Origin: Cyrtodaria siliqua
Taxonomy: Eukaryota > Mollusca > Bivalvia > Adapedonta > Hiatellidae
DNA: 64,000 nucleotides
Assembly (NCBI GenBank): GCA_037043455.1
Contig: JAWPHD010005087.1
Location: 62,001 to 126,000 of the forward strand
Reading direction: 5' to 3'
Part shown: positions 1-10,408 of the stretch, piece by piece
Position numbering within the stretch: position 1 is the first letter of the stretch
How the letters are laid out: every line of letters begins with the position of its first letter
Position numbers and translations under genes: made by a program
Notes under the pieces: model-generated
Databases searched by the model: none
Told to the model about the DNA's origin: nothing
Seen by the model: only the letters and a program-made list of their open reading frames with translations

Positions 1-300
1 AGTTGATGAGCAGAAGTCGTTTAAAGCAAAAGTTAACGACGACGTACGGAAACAAGAACGACGGACGATGAGTGATCCCATCCCAATAGCTCACCTTTCA
101 TGAGCAGAAGTCGTTTAAAGCAAAAGTTAACGACGACGGACGGAAACAATAACGACGGACGATGAGTGATCCCATCCCAATAGCTCACTAGCTCACCTTT
201 CATGAGCAGAAGTCGTTTAAAGCAAAAGTTAACGACGACGGACGGAAACAATAACGACGGACGATGAGTGATCCCATCCCAATAGCTCACCTCTCAGCCC
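1..300. repeat. ~94-bp AGCTCACC tandem repeat, left arm
   Basis: Three units begin near 11, 105 and 207. Each contains gagcagaagtcg, a GACGGACGG-rich segment and ATCCCATCCCAATAGCTCAC. The apparent minus-strand reading frame simply repeats the unit and is not a gene. Similar GTCCGTC-rich, AGCTCACC-bounded arrays are common in bivalve genomes. Confidence 0.85.
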
Positions 301-317
301 TTCGGCTTAGGTGAGTT

Positions 318-580
318 AAAAGACTGATTGATTAAATTGGGTTTTACGGCGCACCAACACAAGAAAAGTTATATGGCGCCTTACAGGAATGAACATGCCA
401 GGCTCATCCTCCATTTACATCAAGATAAAATATGGAGAATTGGCCTAAAACCTTCTAACCTGCAGAACTGCAGAGTTGCTGCAAATTCTATAGTAGACAC
501 TCCATTTACGATAGAGCCACATTTCCACGTTTGCATACGCGATGTCATGATGAAGACCATGCATGATAAACAATAGGTCA
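318..580. repeat. Dispersed GGCGCACCAACAC repeat, left arm (outer copy)
   Basis: It starts near an AAATTGGGTTTTACGGCGCA motif and ends at a CATGATAAACAAT stretch. Related copies lie at 3100-3412, 4195-4506, 7000-7260 and, as a foldback, 16157-16545. A short open frame (328-576) reads through it but mirrors only the repeat sequence. Probably a MITE or SINE-like repeat; class not determined. Confidence 0.7.
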
Positions 581-1795
581 ATGACCTTGAAGCTCTACTG
601 ATAGGTTGTTAAAAGCTAGATCAGCATTCCTGTATTTCATGGAAATCCATCAAATAGTTTCAGAGGAGTAGTCGCTACAGATTTTCATTATATAACTCTA
701 TGTAAACAAAGATGGCCATGTTTAACGTCAAATCAAAATAATTTTCGACAAGGATAAACATCATGTCATACTAATCATTTTAGGAAAAGACGCATATCAA
801 TATCACTTATAGTTTTCAAGAAATAGTCGCTACCATCTTGTTTTTTGAAAAAAATATTTTTTGCCGTGGCGGCCATCTTGAATTTCCGGCAGACCTGAAA
901 TTTTGCTAGGATTAATTAGACATCAAGAGCAACATTCCTGTGAAGTTTCATAAAAATCCGTCAAGTAGTTTCAGAGGAGTAGTCGCTACAAGTTTTCATT
1001 ATATAACTATGTAAACAAAGATGGCCGCTGGCGGCCATGTTTAACGTCGCATCAAAATAATTTTCGACAAGGATCAACATCATTCCATACTGATCATTTT
1101 AGAAAAAGTCCCATATCAATATCACTTATAGTTTTCAAAGTACTCTCTACAAACTTGTTTTTTGAAAATCTATTTTTAGCTGTGGTTAATTTCTGACCAA
1201 CCTGAAATGTTGCTAGGATCATTTAGACATCAAGAGCAACATTCCTGTGAAATTTCATGGAAATCCGACGAGTAGTTTCAGAGGAGTAGTCGCTACAAGT
1301 TTTTACTAAATAACTCTATGTAAACAAATATGGCCGCTGGCAGCCATGTTTAACGTCGAATCAAAACGATTTTCGACAATGACCAACATCATGTCATGCT
1401 GATCATTTTAGAAAAAGTTTCATATCAATATCACTTAGAGTTTTCAAGAAGTAGTCGCTACAAACTTGTTTTTTAAAAATCTATTTTTAGATTTGGCGGC
1501 CATCTTGGATTTCACATCAACATGCATTTTTGCTAGGATCAACTAGACTTCATGGGCAACATTTCTGTAAAGTTTCATGAAAATCCATTCAGTAGTTTCA
1601 GTGGAGTAGTCGCTACAAAAAAAAGTTTACGGACGGACAGACAGACGGACGACGGACACCGCACCACGGCATATGCAAATGATAAAACGAACATGAAGGT
1701 GGGGACCTACCCTCTGCCTCTAGCGGGATTTGCAGTGGTTGTATTCTACCCCACAACCACACGTGGAGTGAGATAAAAGAAGAAAACCAGTAGAC
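581..1795 (-). mobile_element. (CCGT)n-headed tandem-unit element, minus orientation, left arm
   Basis: On the minus strand it begins near 1680 with CATATGCCGTGGTGCGGTGT and a GTCCGTC microsatellite. It then runs through ~320-bp units with GTAGCGACTACTCC and AAACATGGCCGCCAGCGGCC. It ends near 581 with the terminal motif AAGGTCATTGACCT. The mirror copy is at 5811-7000. Architecture (microsatellite head, tandem core, fixed tail) resembles bivalve pearl elements, which are thought to be nonautonomous Helitron relatives. Confidence 0.7.
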
Positions 1796-1805
1796 AAATA
1801 TTTGA

Positions 1806-1885
1806 CTCTTCACCGTGAAGGCACACATTTTTCTTCACCGTGAAGGCACACATTTTTCTTCACCGTGAAGGCACACATTTTTCCC
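1806..1885. repeat. 25-bp tandem repeat, three units
   Basis: Units containing CACCGTGAAGGCACACATTT start at 1811, 1836 and 1861, exactly 25 bp apart. The mirror site in the right arm has only two units. A useful marker of arm divergence. Confidence 0.95.
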
Positions 1886-2649
1886 GTAAATGTAATTCAC
1901 TTATTTAAACACAAAACACAAATTGGATGATACTGTATTTATAAAACATGACCCATACTCGTGGTAAAATCTAATAAATGTGGATGTATAGAACTAGTTT
2001 ATAAGTTAAAAACAATACTAATAGGGTAAACTCACAGAGAAAATATAGAATAATACTTTATATCAATAATAATATAAAGTCGGGGATGTGTTTGTAATAA
2101 ATAAAACACATTGAACGTCTCTTAAATCCCCGACTACTGCCAGGATATTAATTTATTTTATTCTTACTTGAAGATGTGCTACAGTATGAGCGTGTAGACG
2201 AATTATGGGAATACGAAGAAATAATAATATCTCATCTTTCTACGTGTGTATTTAAATGGACAAAGGACAATATTTATTTATTTTTAAAAATCGCGGCCTA
2301 CAGTTAGCTTTTCTACATAATTTGCATACTTGAGATTCGAATAGTTCAAAGCAAAATGTGTTTCCATATTACTATTTTTGATTAGATTGTACCAGTAATA
2401 TATTTAAAACTATTGTAGAATGGCGAAGAAAAATTAAAACAATATTTGTATTACATTTTAATTAATTATCAATTATTAATTACCAGCAGTTTTAAGGTCA
2501 AACTGATACTGTACTACTAACCGAGGTGTAGAATTTAATTCTTGGTGCATACTGCAATATTGCTCCGTTTCCTTGTTGTGTTCAAACGGGGTTCTCAGTT
2601 TAATTAAAATTTGTTTCGTGTACCGTTCTATGAGGACCTAACAACTTGG

Positions 2650-2850
2650 GGTGTCACGTTTATTTAATAACGGACGATCACTGGCGGTCACGCATGTTTA
2701 CCACTGGTCGGTCACTGGCGGTCACTCTTGTTTACCACTGGTCGGTCACTGGCGGTCACTCTTCTTTATCAGTGGTCGATCACTGGCTGTCACGTTTGTT
2801 TACAATTGGTCAATCACCGAATGTCACGTTTATTGACGATCAATGGAATT
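2650..2850. repeat. 34-bp minisatellite, left arm
   Basis: TCACTGGCGGTCAC recurs at 2678, 2712, 2746 and 2780, a 34-bp period, with more degenerate flanking units. All three plus-strand frames stay open here because of the repeat, giving spurious ORFs. The mirror copy is about 4755-4955. Confidence 0.9.
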
Positions 2851-2981
2851 ATGTTTCAACTAACTCGACCTCCAGTTTATATACATTTCATTGATGGAGT
2901 TTCCACTTATCGGTCACCAGTTTATGGGTCAGTCTATTTCGCTGACTTTCATAGCTGACGTCAGCTATGCGCTGACACTTT

Positions 2982-3600
2982 AAATTATGGCAGTGAAATA
3001 TGGGCGTTTATGCAGACTTCTAAAATAGAAACTGTGCATTTACAATTTTGTAAACGACTTTTAGGTGTTAAAAAGACCACTCAAACTGATTTTATTTACG
3101 GATTGAATTTAACTGAATTGGGTTTAAGGCGCACCAACACATAAAAGGTAATATGGCGCCTAACAGGCATGAACATGCCATGCTCATCCTCCATGTACAT
3201 CGAGATAAAATATGGGAAATGGGCATAGAACTTTCTCACCCTGAACTGCAGAGTTGCTGCAAATTCTATCATAGAAACTCCATTTACGCTGGAGCCACGT
3301 TTATTGTTTTTCTGCCACTGCTCTTTTGATGTGAGCGAGATGGCACCTGAAACAATGCAGGGATCATGATGAAGACCTTTAATGACCATGAACAAAAAAT
3401 TAATATAATTATAATATACTGGTTAAACTATTACGTTGTCCAGAACAGAAATATGTAAACTTAGTATACAAAATGATGTTAACAGATGTTGAGCGCTCTC
3501 ATAATACGGTAAACTGGGTATCTGTGTTAAAGAACTTGTTAGCATCTGTAGGATTTTTGAAGCTTGGGTTAATCAAAATGTTGGAAACCAAAAAGCATTT
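2982..3600 (+). pseudogene. Non-LTR retrotransposon (LINE) ORF2 C-terminal fragment, left arm
   Basis: Plus-strand translation from 2982 gives LNYGSEIWAF..., then HLQFCKRLLGVKK up to about 3099. After a ~310-bp dispersed repeat (3100-3412) it resumes with WLKLLRCPEQKY... and TVNWVSVLKNLL to about 3600. This is the block downstream of the reverse transcriptase in many animal LINEs; the same block occurs at 34.1-34.4 kb (minus). The reading frame breaks at the repeat and again near 3560. Reverse-transcriptase catalytic motifs are absent here. It is a dead fragment. Confidence 0.8.
3100..3412. repeat. Dispersed GGCGCACCAACAC repeat inserted in LINE, left arm
   Basis: It interrupts the LINE reading frame between a DFIYG-encoding and a YWLKLL-encoding stretch. 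Left boundary AATTGGGTTTAAGGCGCACC; same family as 318-580. The mirror copy at 4195-4506 shows that the insertion predates palindrome formation. Confidence 0.75.
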
Positions 3601-3624
3601 TTGTCCAATGATAAAACGGAGGTT

Positions 3625-3980
3625 TGTTGATTTGTTTGTTAGTTGATTGCAAATAATCGGTCTGTTACAGTAATATTGTTTTCTAAATTCGTCATAAAGG
3701 CTAAATTCTAAGGCTAAAGAGTTGTATTTATCTTCTAACATATTACAAACTCTACACTTTCTCTCTTATGTAGGGGTTCTTTTTGGTCTTGTCCATCTAC
3801 CAGCCTCTATATCCAGTACATGCGATGATACACGTAATGTTGCTAAAGCGTTACAAACTTTAGAAATATTTATGTTATTGATATATGGTTGCTAATTAAA
3901 ATGGGGCTATGTTTCTGTAGACGATTGCTCTACCAGAATTTTATAATCGTTCATGCCAATTTCGTATGAAATTATCGTTT
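3625..3980. repeat. Palindrome spacer, carrying a LINE C-terminus on the minus strand
   Basis: These 356 bp are unpaired between the arms. Read on the minus strand they continue the LINE of the right arm: an EAGRWTRPKR-like stretch, then the cysteine motif RKCRVCN near 3770-3750, then a LYDEFRKQYY stretch. All are typical of the extreme C-terminus of non-LTR retrotransposon ORF2 proteins. Several frames and stops show it is decayed. Because the spacer is collinear with the right arm but not the left, the right arm plus spacer looks ancestral and the left arm looks like the added inverted copy. Confidence 0.8.
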
Positions 3981-4620
3981 AACCTCCGTTTTATCATTGG
4001 ACAAAAATGCTTTTTGCTTTCCAACATTTTGATTAACCCAAGCTTCAAAAAATCCTACAGATGCTAACAAGTTCTTTAACACAGATACCCAGTTTACCGT
4101 ATTATGAGAGCGCTCAACATCTGTTAACATCATTTTGTATACTAAGTTTACATATTTCTGTTCTGGACAACGTAATAGTTTAACCAGTATATTATAATTA
4201 TATTAATTTTTTGTTCATGGTCATTAAAGGTCTTCATCATGATCCCTGTATTGTTTCAGGTGCCATCTCGCTCATATCAAAAGAGCAGTGGCAGAAAAAC
4301 AATAAACGTGGCTCCAGCGTAAATGGAGTTTCTATGATAGAATTTGCAGCAACTCTGCAGTTCAGGGTGAGAAGGTTCTATGCCCATTTCCCATATTTTA
4401 TCTCGATGTACATGGAGGATGAGCATGGCATGTTCATGCCTGTTAGGCGCCATATAACCTTTTATGTGTTGGTGCGCCTTAAACCCAATTCAGTTAAGTT
4501 CAATCCGTAAATAAAATCAGTTTGAGTGGTCTTTTTAACACCTAAAAGTCGTTTACAAAATTGTAAATGCACAGTTTCTATTTTAGAAGTCTGCATAAAC
4601 GCCCATATTTCACTGCCATA
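3625..4620 (-). pseudogene. LINE ORF2 C-terminal fragment, right arm and spacer
   Basis: Minus-strand counterpart of 2982-3600, reading from about 4620 through the dispersed repeat at 4506-4195, then on past the arm boundary at 3981 into the spacer. There it supplies the terminal Cys motif RKCRVCN. It is therefore longer at its 3' end than the left-arm copy. Multiple stops and frameshifts make it non-functional. Confidence 0.75.
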
Positions 4621-4754
4621 ATTTAAAGTGTCAGCGCATAGCTGACGTCAGCTATGAAAGTCAGCGAAATAGACTGACCCATAAACTGGTGACCGATAAG
4701 TGGAAACTCCATCAATGAAATGTATATAAACCGGAGGTCGAGTTAGTTGAAACA

Positions 4755-4960
4755 TAATTCCATTGATCGTCAATAAACGTGACATTCGGTGATTGACCAA
4801 TTGTAAAAAAACGTGACAGCCAGTGATCGACCACTAATAAAGAAGAGTGACAGCCAGTGACCGACCAGTGGTAAACAAGAGTGACCGCCAGTGACCGACC
4901 AGTGGTAAACATGCGTGACCGCCAGTGATCGTCCGTTATTAAATAAACGTGACACCCCAA
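4755..4960. repeat. 34-bp minisatellite, right arm
   Basis: Mirror of 2650-2850 with the same 34-bp units on the opposite strand, read as GTGACCGCCAGTGA. Small substitutions distinguish it from the left array. Confidence 0.9.
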
Positions 4961-5810
4961 GTTGTTAGGTCCTCATAGAACTTGAACTGTACACGAAACA
5001 AATTTTAATTAAACTGAGAACCCCGTTTGAACACAACAAGGAAACGGAGCAATATTGCAGTATGCACCAAGAATTAAATTCTACACCTCGGTTAGTAGTA
5101 CAGTATCAGTTTGACCTTAAAACTGCTGGTAATTAATAATTGATAATTAATTAAAATGTAATACAAATATTGTTTCAATTTTTCTTCGCCATTCTACAAT
5201 AGTTTTAAATATATTACTGGTACAATCTAATCAAAAATAGTAATATGGAAACACATTTTGCTTTGAACTATTCGAATCTCAAGTATGCAAATTATGTAGA
5301 AAAGCTAACTGTAGGCCGCGATTTTTAAAAATAAATAAATATTGTCCTTTATCCATTTAAATACACACGTAGAAAGATGAGATATCATTATTTCTTCGTA
5401 TTCCTATAATTCGTCTACACGCTCATACTGTAGCACATCTTCAAGTAAGAATAAAATAAATTAATATCCTGGCAGTAGTCGGGGATTTAAGAGACGTTCA
5501 ATGTGTTTTATTTATTACAAACACATCCCCGACTTTATATTATTATTGATATAAAGTATTATTCTATATTTTCTCTGTGAGTTTACCCTATTAGTATTGT
5601 TTTTAACTTATAAACTAGTTCTATACAGCCACATTTATTAGATTTTACCACGAGTATGGGTCATGTTTTATAAATACAGTATCATCCAATTTGTGTTTTG
5701 TGTTTAAATAAGTGAATTACATTTACGGGAAAAATGTGTGCCTTCACGGTGAAGAAAAATGTGTGCCTTCACGGTGAAGAGTCAAATATTTGTCTACTGG
5801 TTTTCTTCTT

Positions 5811-7000
5811 TTATCTCACTCCCCGTGTGGTTGTGGGGTAGAATACAACCACTGCAAATCCCGCTAGAGGCAGAGAGTAGGTCCCCACCTTCATGTTCGT
5901 TTTATCATTTGCATATGCCGTGGTGCGGTGTCCGTCGTCCGTCTGTCTGTCCGTCCGTAAACTTTTTTTTGTAGCGACTACTCCACTGAAACTACTGAAT
6001 GGATTTTCATGAAACTTTACAGAAATGTTGCCCATGAAGTCTAGTTGATCCTAGCAAAAATGCATGTTGATGTGAAATCCAAGATGGCCGCCAAATCTAA
6101 AAATAGATTTTTAAAAAACAAGTTTGTAGCGACTACTTCTTGAAAACTCTAAGTGATATTGATATGGGACTTTTTCTAAAATAATCAGCATGACATGATG
6201 TTGGTCATTGTCGAAAATCGTTTTGATTCGACGTTAAACATGGCTGCCAGCGGCCATATTTGTTTACATAGAGTTATTTAGTAAAAACTTGTAGCGACTA
6301 CTCCTCTGAAACTACTCGTCGGATTTCCATGAAATTTCACAGGAATGTTGCTCTTGATGTCTAAATGATCCTAGCAACATTTCAGGTTGGTCAGAAATTA
6401 ACCACAGCTAAAAATAGATTTTCAAAAAACAAGTTTGTAGAGAGTACTTTGAAAACTATAAGTGATATTGATATGGGACTTTTTTTAAAATGATCAGTAT
6501 GGAATGATGTTGATCCTTGTCGAAAATTATTTTGATGCGACGTTAAACATGGCCGCCAGCGGCCATCTTTGTTTACATAGTTATATAATGAAAACTTGTA
6601 GCGACTACTCCTCTGAAACTACTTGACGGATTTTCATGAAACTTCACAGGAATGTTGCTCTTGATGTCTAATTAATCCTAGCAAAATTTCAGGTCTGCCG
6701 GAAGTTCAAGATGGCCGCCACGGCAAAAAATATTTTTTTCAAAAAAACAAGTTTGTTGCGACTACTTCTTGAAAACTATAAGTGATATTGATATGCTAAA
6801 ATGATTAGTATGACATGATGTTGATCCTTGTCGAAAATTATTTTGATTTGACGTTAAACATGGCCATCTTTGTTTACATAGAGTTATATAATGAAAATCT
6901 GTAGCGACTACTCCTCTGAAACTACTTGATGGATTTCCATGAAACACAGGAATGCTGATCTAGCTATTAACAACCTATCAGTAGAGCTTCAAGGTCATTG
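5811..7000 (+). mobile_element. (CCGT)n-headed tandem-unit element, right arm
   Basis: Mirror of 581-1795, reading left to right: head GCATATGCCGTGGTGCGGTG, GTCCGTC microsatellite near 5930-5960, ~320-bp units, tail AGAGCTTCAAGGTCATTGACC near 6985-7005. Confidence 0.7.
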
Positions 7001-7288
7001 ACCTATTGTTTATCATGCATGGTCTTCATCATGACACCACGTATGCAAACGTGGAAATGTGGCTCTATCGTAAATGGAGTGTCTACTATAGAATTTGCAG
7101 CAACTCTGCAGTTCTGCAGGTTAGAAGGTTTTAGGCCAATTCTCCATATTTTATCTTGATGTAAATGGAGGATGAGCCTGGCATGTTCATTCCTGTAAGG
7201 CGCCATATAACTTTTCTTGTGTTGGTGCGCCGTAAAACCCAATTTAATCAATCAGTCTTTTAGCTCACCTAAGCGGAAGGGCTGAGAG

Positions 7289-7655
7289 GTGAGCTATTGG
7301 GATGGGATCACTCATCGTCCGTCGTTATTGTTTCCGTCCGTCGTCGTTAACTTTTGCTTTAAACAACTTCTGCTCATGAAGGGTGAGCTAGTGAGCTATT
7401 GGGATGGGATCACTCATCGTCCGTCGTTATTGTTTCCGTCCGTCGTCGTTAACTTTTGCTTTAAACGACTTCTGCTCATGAAAGGTGAGCTATTGGGATG
7501 GGATCACTCATCGTCCGTCGTTCTTGTTTCCGTCCGTCGTCTTAACTTTTGCTTTAAACGACTTCGGCTCATGAAAGGTGAGCTATTGGGATGGGATCAC
7601 TCATCGTCCGTCGTCGTTAACTTTTGCTTTAAACGACTTCTGCTCATCAACTACT
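7289..7655. repeat. ~94-bp AGCTCACC tandem repeat, right arm
   Basis: Four units, each with GTGAGCTATTGGGATGGGAT and GACTTCTGCTCATG. The plus-strand 129-residue frame across it is a translation of the repeat (PSLLFPSVVVNFCFK recurring) and is not a gene. Confidence 0.85.
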
Positions 7656-8300
7656 TAGTCATTCCAAACCTCACATGAATGATCCTTAGGTCAGTGTTTT
7701 TTTTCAAATTGTTAAAAGTGTGTCAGTCCAACCCAAGATGGCCACCATTACCATAAAAGGGAGAACAATTTACTTCTAAAGGCCACTGAACATATTTCAA
7801 GTTTCTATATTATGTTTGCCAACCCCTTGATTATACAATTTGACCAAATGAAGGTGGCACTCCGGGGGTTCAACGTTTGTATATAGAGATGCTGCATGTA
7901 TTAACCATACTTATACCATGAACAACTTGAAACATCTTCTTCTGAAACTACAAGGCATACTTGCATATAGCATAATATTATGATCCTCTACTAAGTTTAT
8001 TCAAATTGTCACCCTGGGAAAACAATGGCTCTGTCCTAGAGGTCACATATTTTACATAGGTTTATTTATGGAAACACTTAAACAATCTTCTGTGAAACCA
8101 CATAGGAGGGAACTGTTCAATATTGCATTCAGCATAATCCTATGGTCCTCTGCTGAATGTGTTCAAATGGTGACCCTGTGTTTAATTGTGGCCCCGCCCC
8201 AGTGATCACGGTTTTGCCTAGTTACATAGGTAGATCTTTAAAAAAAAAAGGTCATTCTCTGCAACTTGCAATACATCACTAACCCATCTAGCACAATTAG
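7656..8300. repeat. Degenerate ~150-180-bp tandem repeat flanking the palindrome
   Basis: Near-repeats centred on CATCTTCTTCTGAAAC (about 7935) and CAATCTTCTGTGAAACC (about 8085), each followed by a TATGATCCTCT-like motif and a CCCTGGG/CCCTGTG block. A bivalve-type noncoding repeat; no gene seen. Confidence 0.6.
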
Positions 8301-8579
8301 TTGTCTATTGTGACCCACGAGAGTAATTTTTGGGTAGGCTTTGAGTTCAAACCAACGAAATGGTACCATTTTTGTGCCGCTATTGAATTCCGTCTAAACA
8401 TCTTTTATTTATTTAGTAAAGATTCAATAATGGAATTTTTGGAATGTTTATCAACGTAATCATGTTGTGTATTATAAGCTAAAAGAGCTTCTATTTTATA
8501 AGCTTTAAAAGGGTTCCCAATCGAGACCAGTTCTTCGGATGAGACATAAAACCTAGGTCCCAACAAATGCACGATAAAC

Positions 8580-10013
8580 CACGCAAGCACAATAGTCCAT
8601 ATTAGTGTGTCCAATAGTCCACGTTGTTGTGTCGAGTAGTCCACGTTGTTTTGTCCAGTAGTCCTCGCTGTTGTGTCCAATAGTCCATGCTATTGTGTCA
8701 AACAGTTCATGCTATTGTGTCCAATAGTCCACGCTATTGTGTTCAATAGTCCACGATTTTGTGTCCAATAGTCCACGCTGGTGTGTCCAATAGTCCACGC
8801 TATTGTGTCCAGTAGTCCTCGCTGTTGTGTCCAATAGTCCATGCTGTTGTGTCCAGAAGTCCACGCTATTGTGTCCAGTAGTCCAGGCTGTTGTGTCCAA
8901 TAGTCTACCCTGTTGCGTCCAGTAGTCCACGCTATTGTGTCCAATAGTCAACGTTGTTGTGTCCAATAGTCCATGATATTGTGTCCAATAGTCCACACTA
9001 TTGTGTCCAGTAGTCCACGCTGTTGTGTCCAATAGTCCATGCTATTGTTTCAAACAGTCCGTGCTATTGTATCCAATAGTCCATGCTATCGTGTTCAGTA
9101 GTCCACGCTCTTGTGTCCAATAGTCCGTGATATTGTGTCCAGTAGTCAACGCTATTGTGTCCAATAATTCATGCTATTGTGTCAAGTAGTCCAGGCTATT
9201 TTGTCCAATGGTCCACGCTGTTGTGTCTAATAGTCCATGCTGTTGTTTCTGTTGTGTCAAATAGTCCACGCTATTGTGTCCAGTAGTCCACACTGTTATG
9301 TTCAATAGTCCACGCTGTTGTGTCCAATAGTCCACGCTGTTGTGTCCGGTAGTCCATGCTGTTGTGTCCAATAGTCCATGCTATTGTGTCCAGTAGTCCA
9401 CGCTGTTGTGTCTGACCAGTAGTCCACGCTGTTGTGTCCAGTAGTCCACGCTGTCGTGTTCAGTAGGCCACGCTATTGTGTCAAATAGTCCACGCTGTTA
9501 CATCCAGTATTCCACGCTATTGTGTCCAATAGTCCACGCTATTGTGTCCAGTAGTCCACGCTGTTGTGTCCAAGAGTCCATGATATTGTGTCCAATAGTC
9601 CACGCTGTCGTGTCCAATTGGCCATGCTATTGTGCCAAAGAGTCCGTGTTATTGTGTCCAATAGTCCATGCTATTGTGTCCAATAATCACTTTGTTGTGT
9701 CAAGTAGTCCACGCTATTGTGTCCAGTAGTCCACGCTGTTGTGTCCAAAAGTCCACGCTGTTGTGTTCAGTAGTCCACGCTGTTGTGTCCAATAGTCAAT
9801 GATATTGTGTCCAATAGTCCACGCTATTGTGTCAAATAGACAACGCTGTTGTGTCCAATAGTCCATGCTATTGTGTTAAACAGTCCGTGTTATTATGTCC
9901 AATAGTCCACGCTGTTGTGTTCAATAGTCCATGCTATTGCCTCCAATAGTCCATGATATTGTGTCCAGTAGTCCACGCTGTTGTGTCCAGTAGTCCACGC
10001 TATTATGTCAAAG
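8580..10013. repeat. 22-bp minisatellite, ~65 units
   Basis: The unit is close to AGTCCACGCTGTTGTGTCCA plus two bases; the spacing is 22 bp over about 1.43 kb. Variation is mostly A/G at GTCCA(A/G)TAGTCC and GCTATT against GCTGTT, suggesting higher-order dimers. Because 22 is not a multiple of 3, the unit cycles through all frames every 66 bp, and several minus-strand frames stay open as MDTTAWTTGHNSVDYWTQ-like repeats. There is no sign of real coding. Confidence 0.95.
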
Positions 10014-10408
10014 CGGGCGACTGGAAAAATACAAACATTGTAACTTATATATACAAAGAAAATAACATGAACACTTTAAGTCTTTTAATGTATTTTATGT
10101 ATCAATTTGACAAATGAAAATACCAAATTAGTCAAATAGTAAATACGATAGCGAAATCGTGCAAAGGAAACTCAATATGCTTCATTTAGTGTCTGCCTAA
10201 AAATATACGAAACCGCTCCCAACACAATTTAAGTGACAGTTGAGAAGCCGAAAAAGAATATTCTTAAATTACTGTCGAAGTTAAAATAGTAATATATATC
10301 TGCAAGGCCCGTAAAAGCCAATTTGTGGTCGTTTAAGCGGTTATTTGATAGCATTGGTTTATATGACTTCTTTGTGCATTCTAAAGACTCGGTAACTCCG
10401 CTATTTTT
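10014..10408. other. AT-rich stretch, nothing recognised
   Basis: Unique-looking AT-rich sequence between the minisatellite and the next tandem-unit element; no ORF, RNA gene or repeat recognised. Confidence 0.5.

Larger units (their letters stand above)
1..3624. repeat. Left arm of ~7.6-kb palindrome
   Basis: This arm is the reverse complement of 3981-7652; position x pairs with about 7605-x near the axis, drifting with indels. In stretches aligned by eye the arms are roughly 97-98% identical. From the axis outward it holds a LINE fragment interrupted by a dispersed repeat, a 34-bp minisatellite, a 10-bp-stem hairpin (2078-2087 with 2126-2135), a 25-bp tandem repeat, a (CCGT)n-headed tandem element, another dispersed repeat and a ~94-bp tandem repeat. 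Base 1 pairs with about 7652, so the arm may extend left of the window. There is no transposase or host gene in it. Confidence 0.95.
3981..7652. repeat. Right arm of ~7.6-kb palindrome
   Basis: Reverse complement of 1-3624, same components in mirror order. It differs by scattered substitutions and by repeat copy number: two 25-bp units (about 5728-5785) against three on the left, and four ~94-bp outer units (7289-7650) against three. Those differences show that the arms have diverged. Confidence 0.95.

Noticed and set aside
328..576. Conserved 82-residue protein duplicated at 7003-7251
   Set aside because: The conservation comes from the palindrome arms; the sequence is a dispersed repeat also seen elsewhere in noncoding form.
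1..7652. Palindrome as a sequencing (missed-adapter) artefact
   Set aside because: Arms differ by substitutions and by repeat copy number, and the spacer is collinear with only one arm; an artefact would give identical arms. A haplotype misjoin is still possible and is covered in the finding.
8690..9032. Threonine/tryptophan-rich repeat protein (minus)
   Set aside because: Produced by the 22-bp minisatellite cycling through frames; no start context or nonrepeat sequence.
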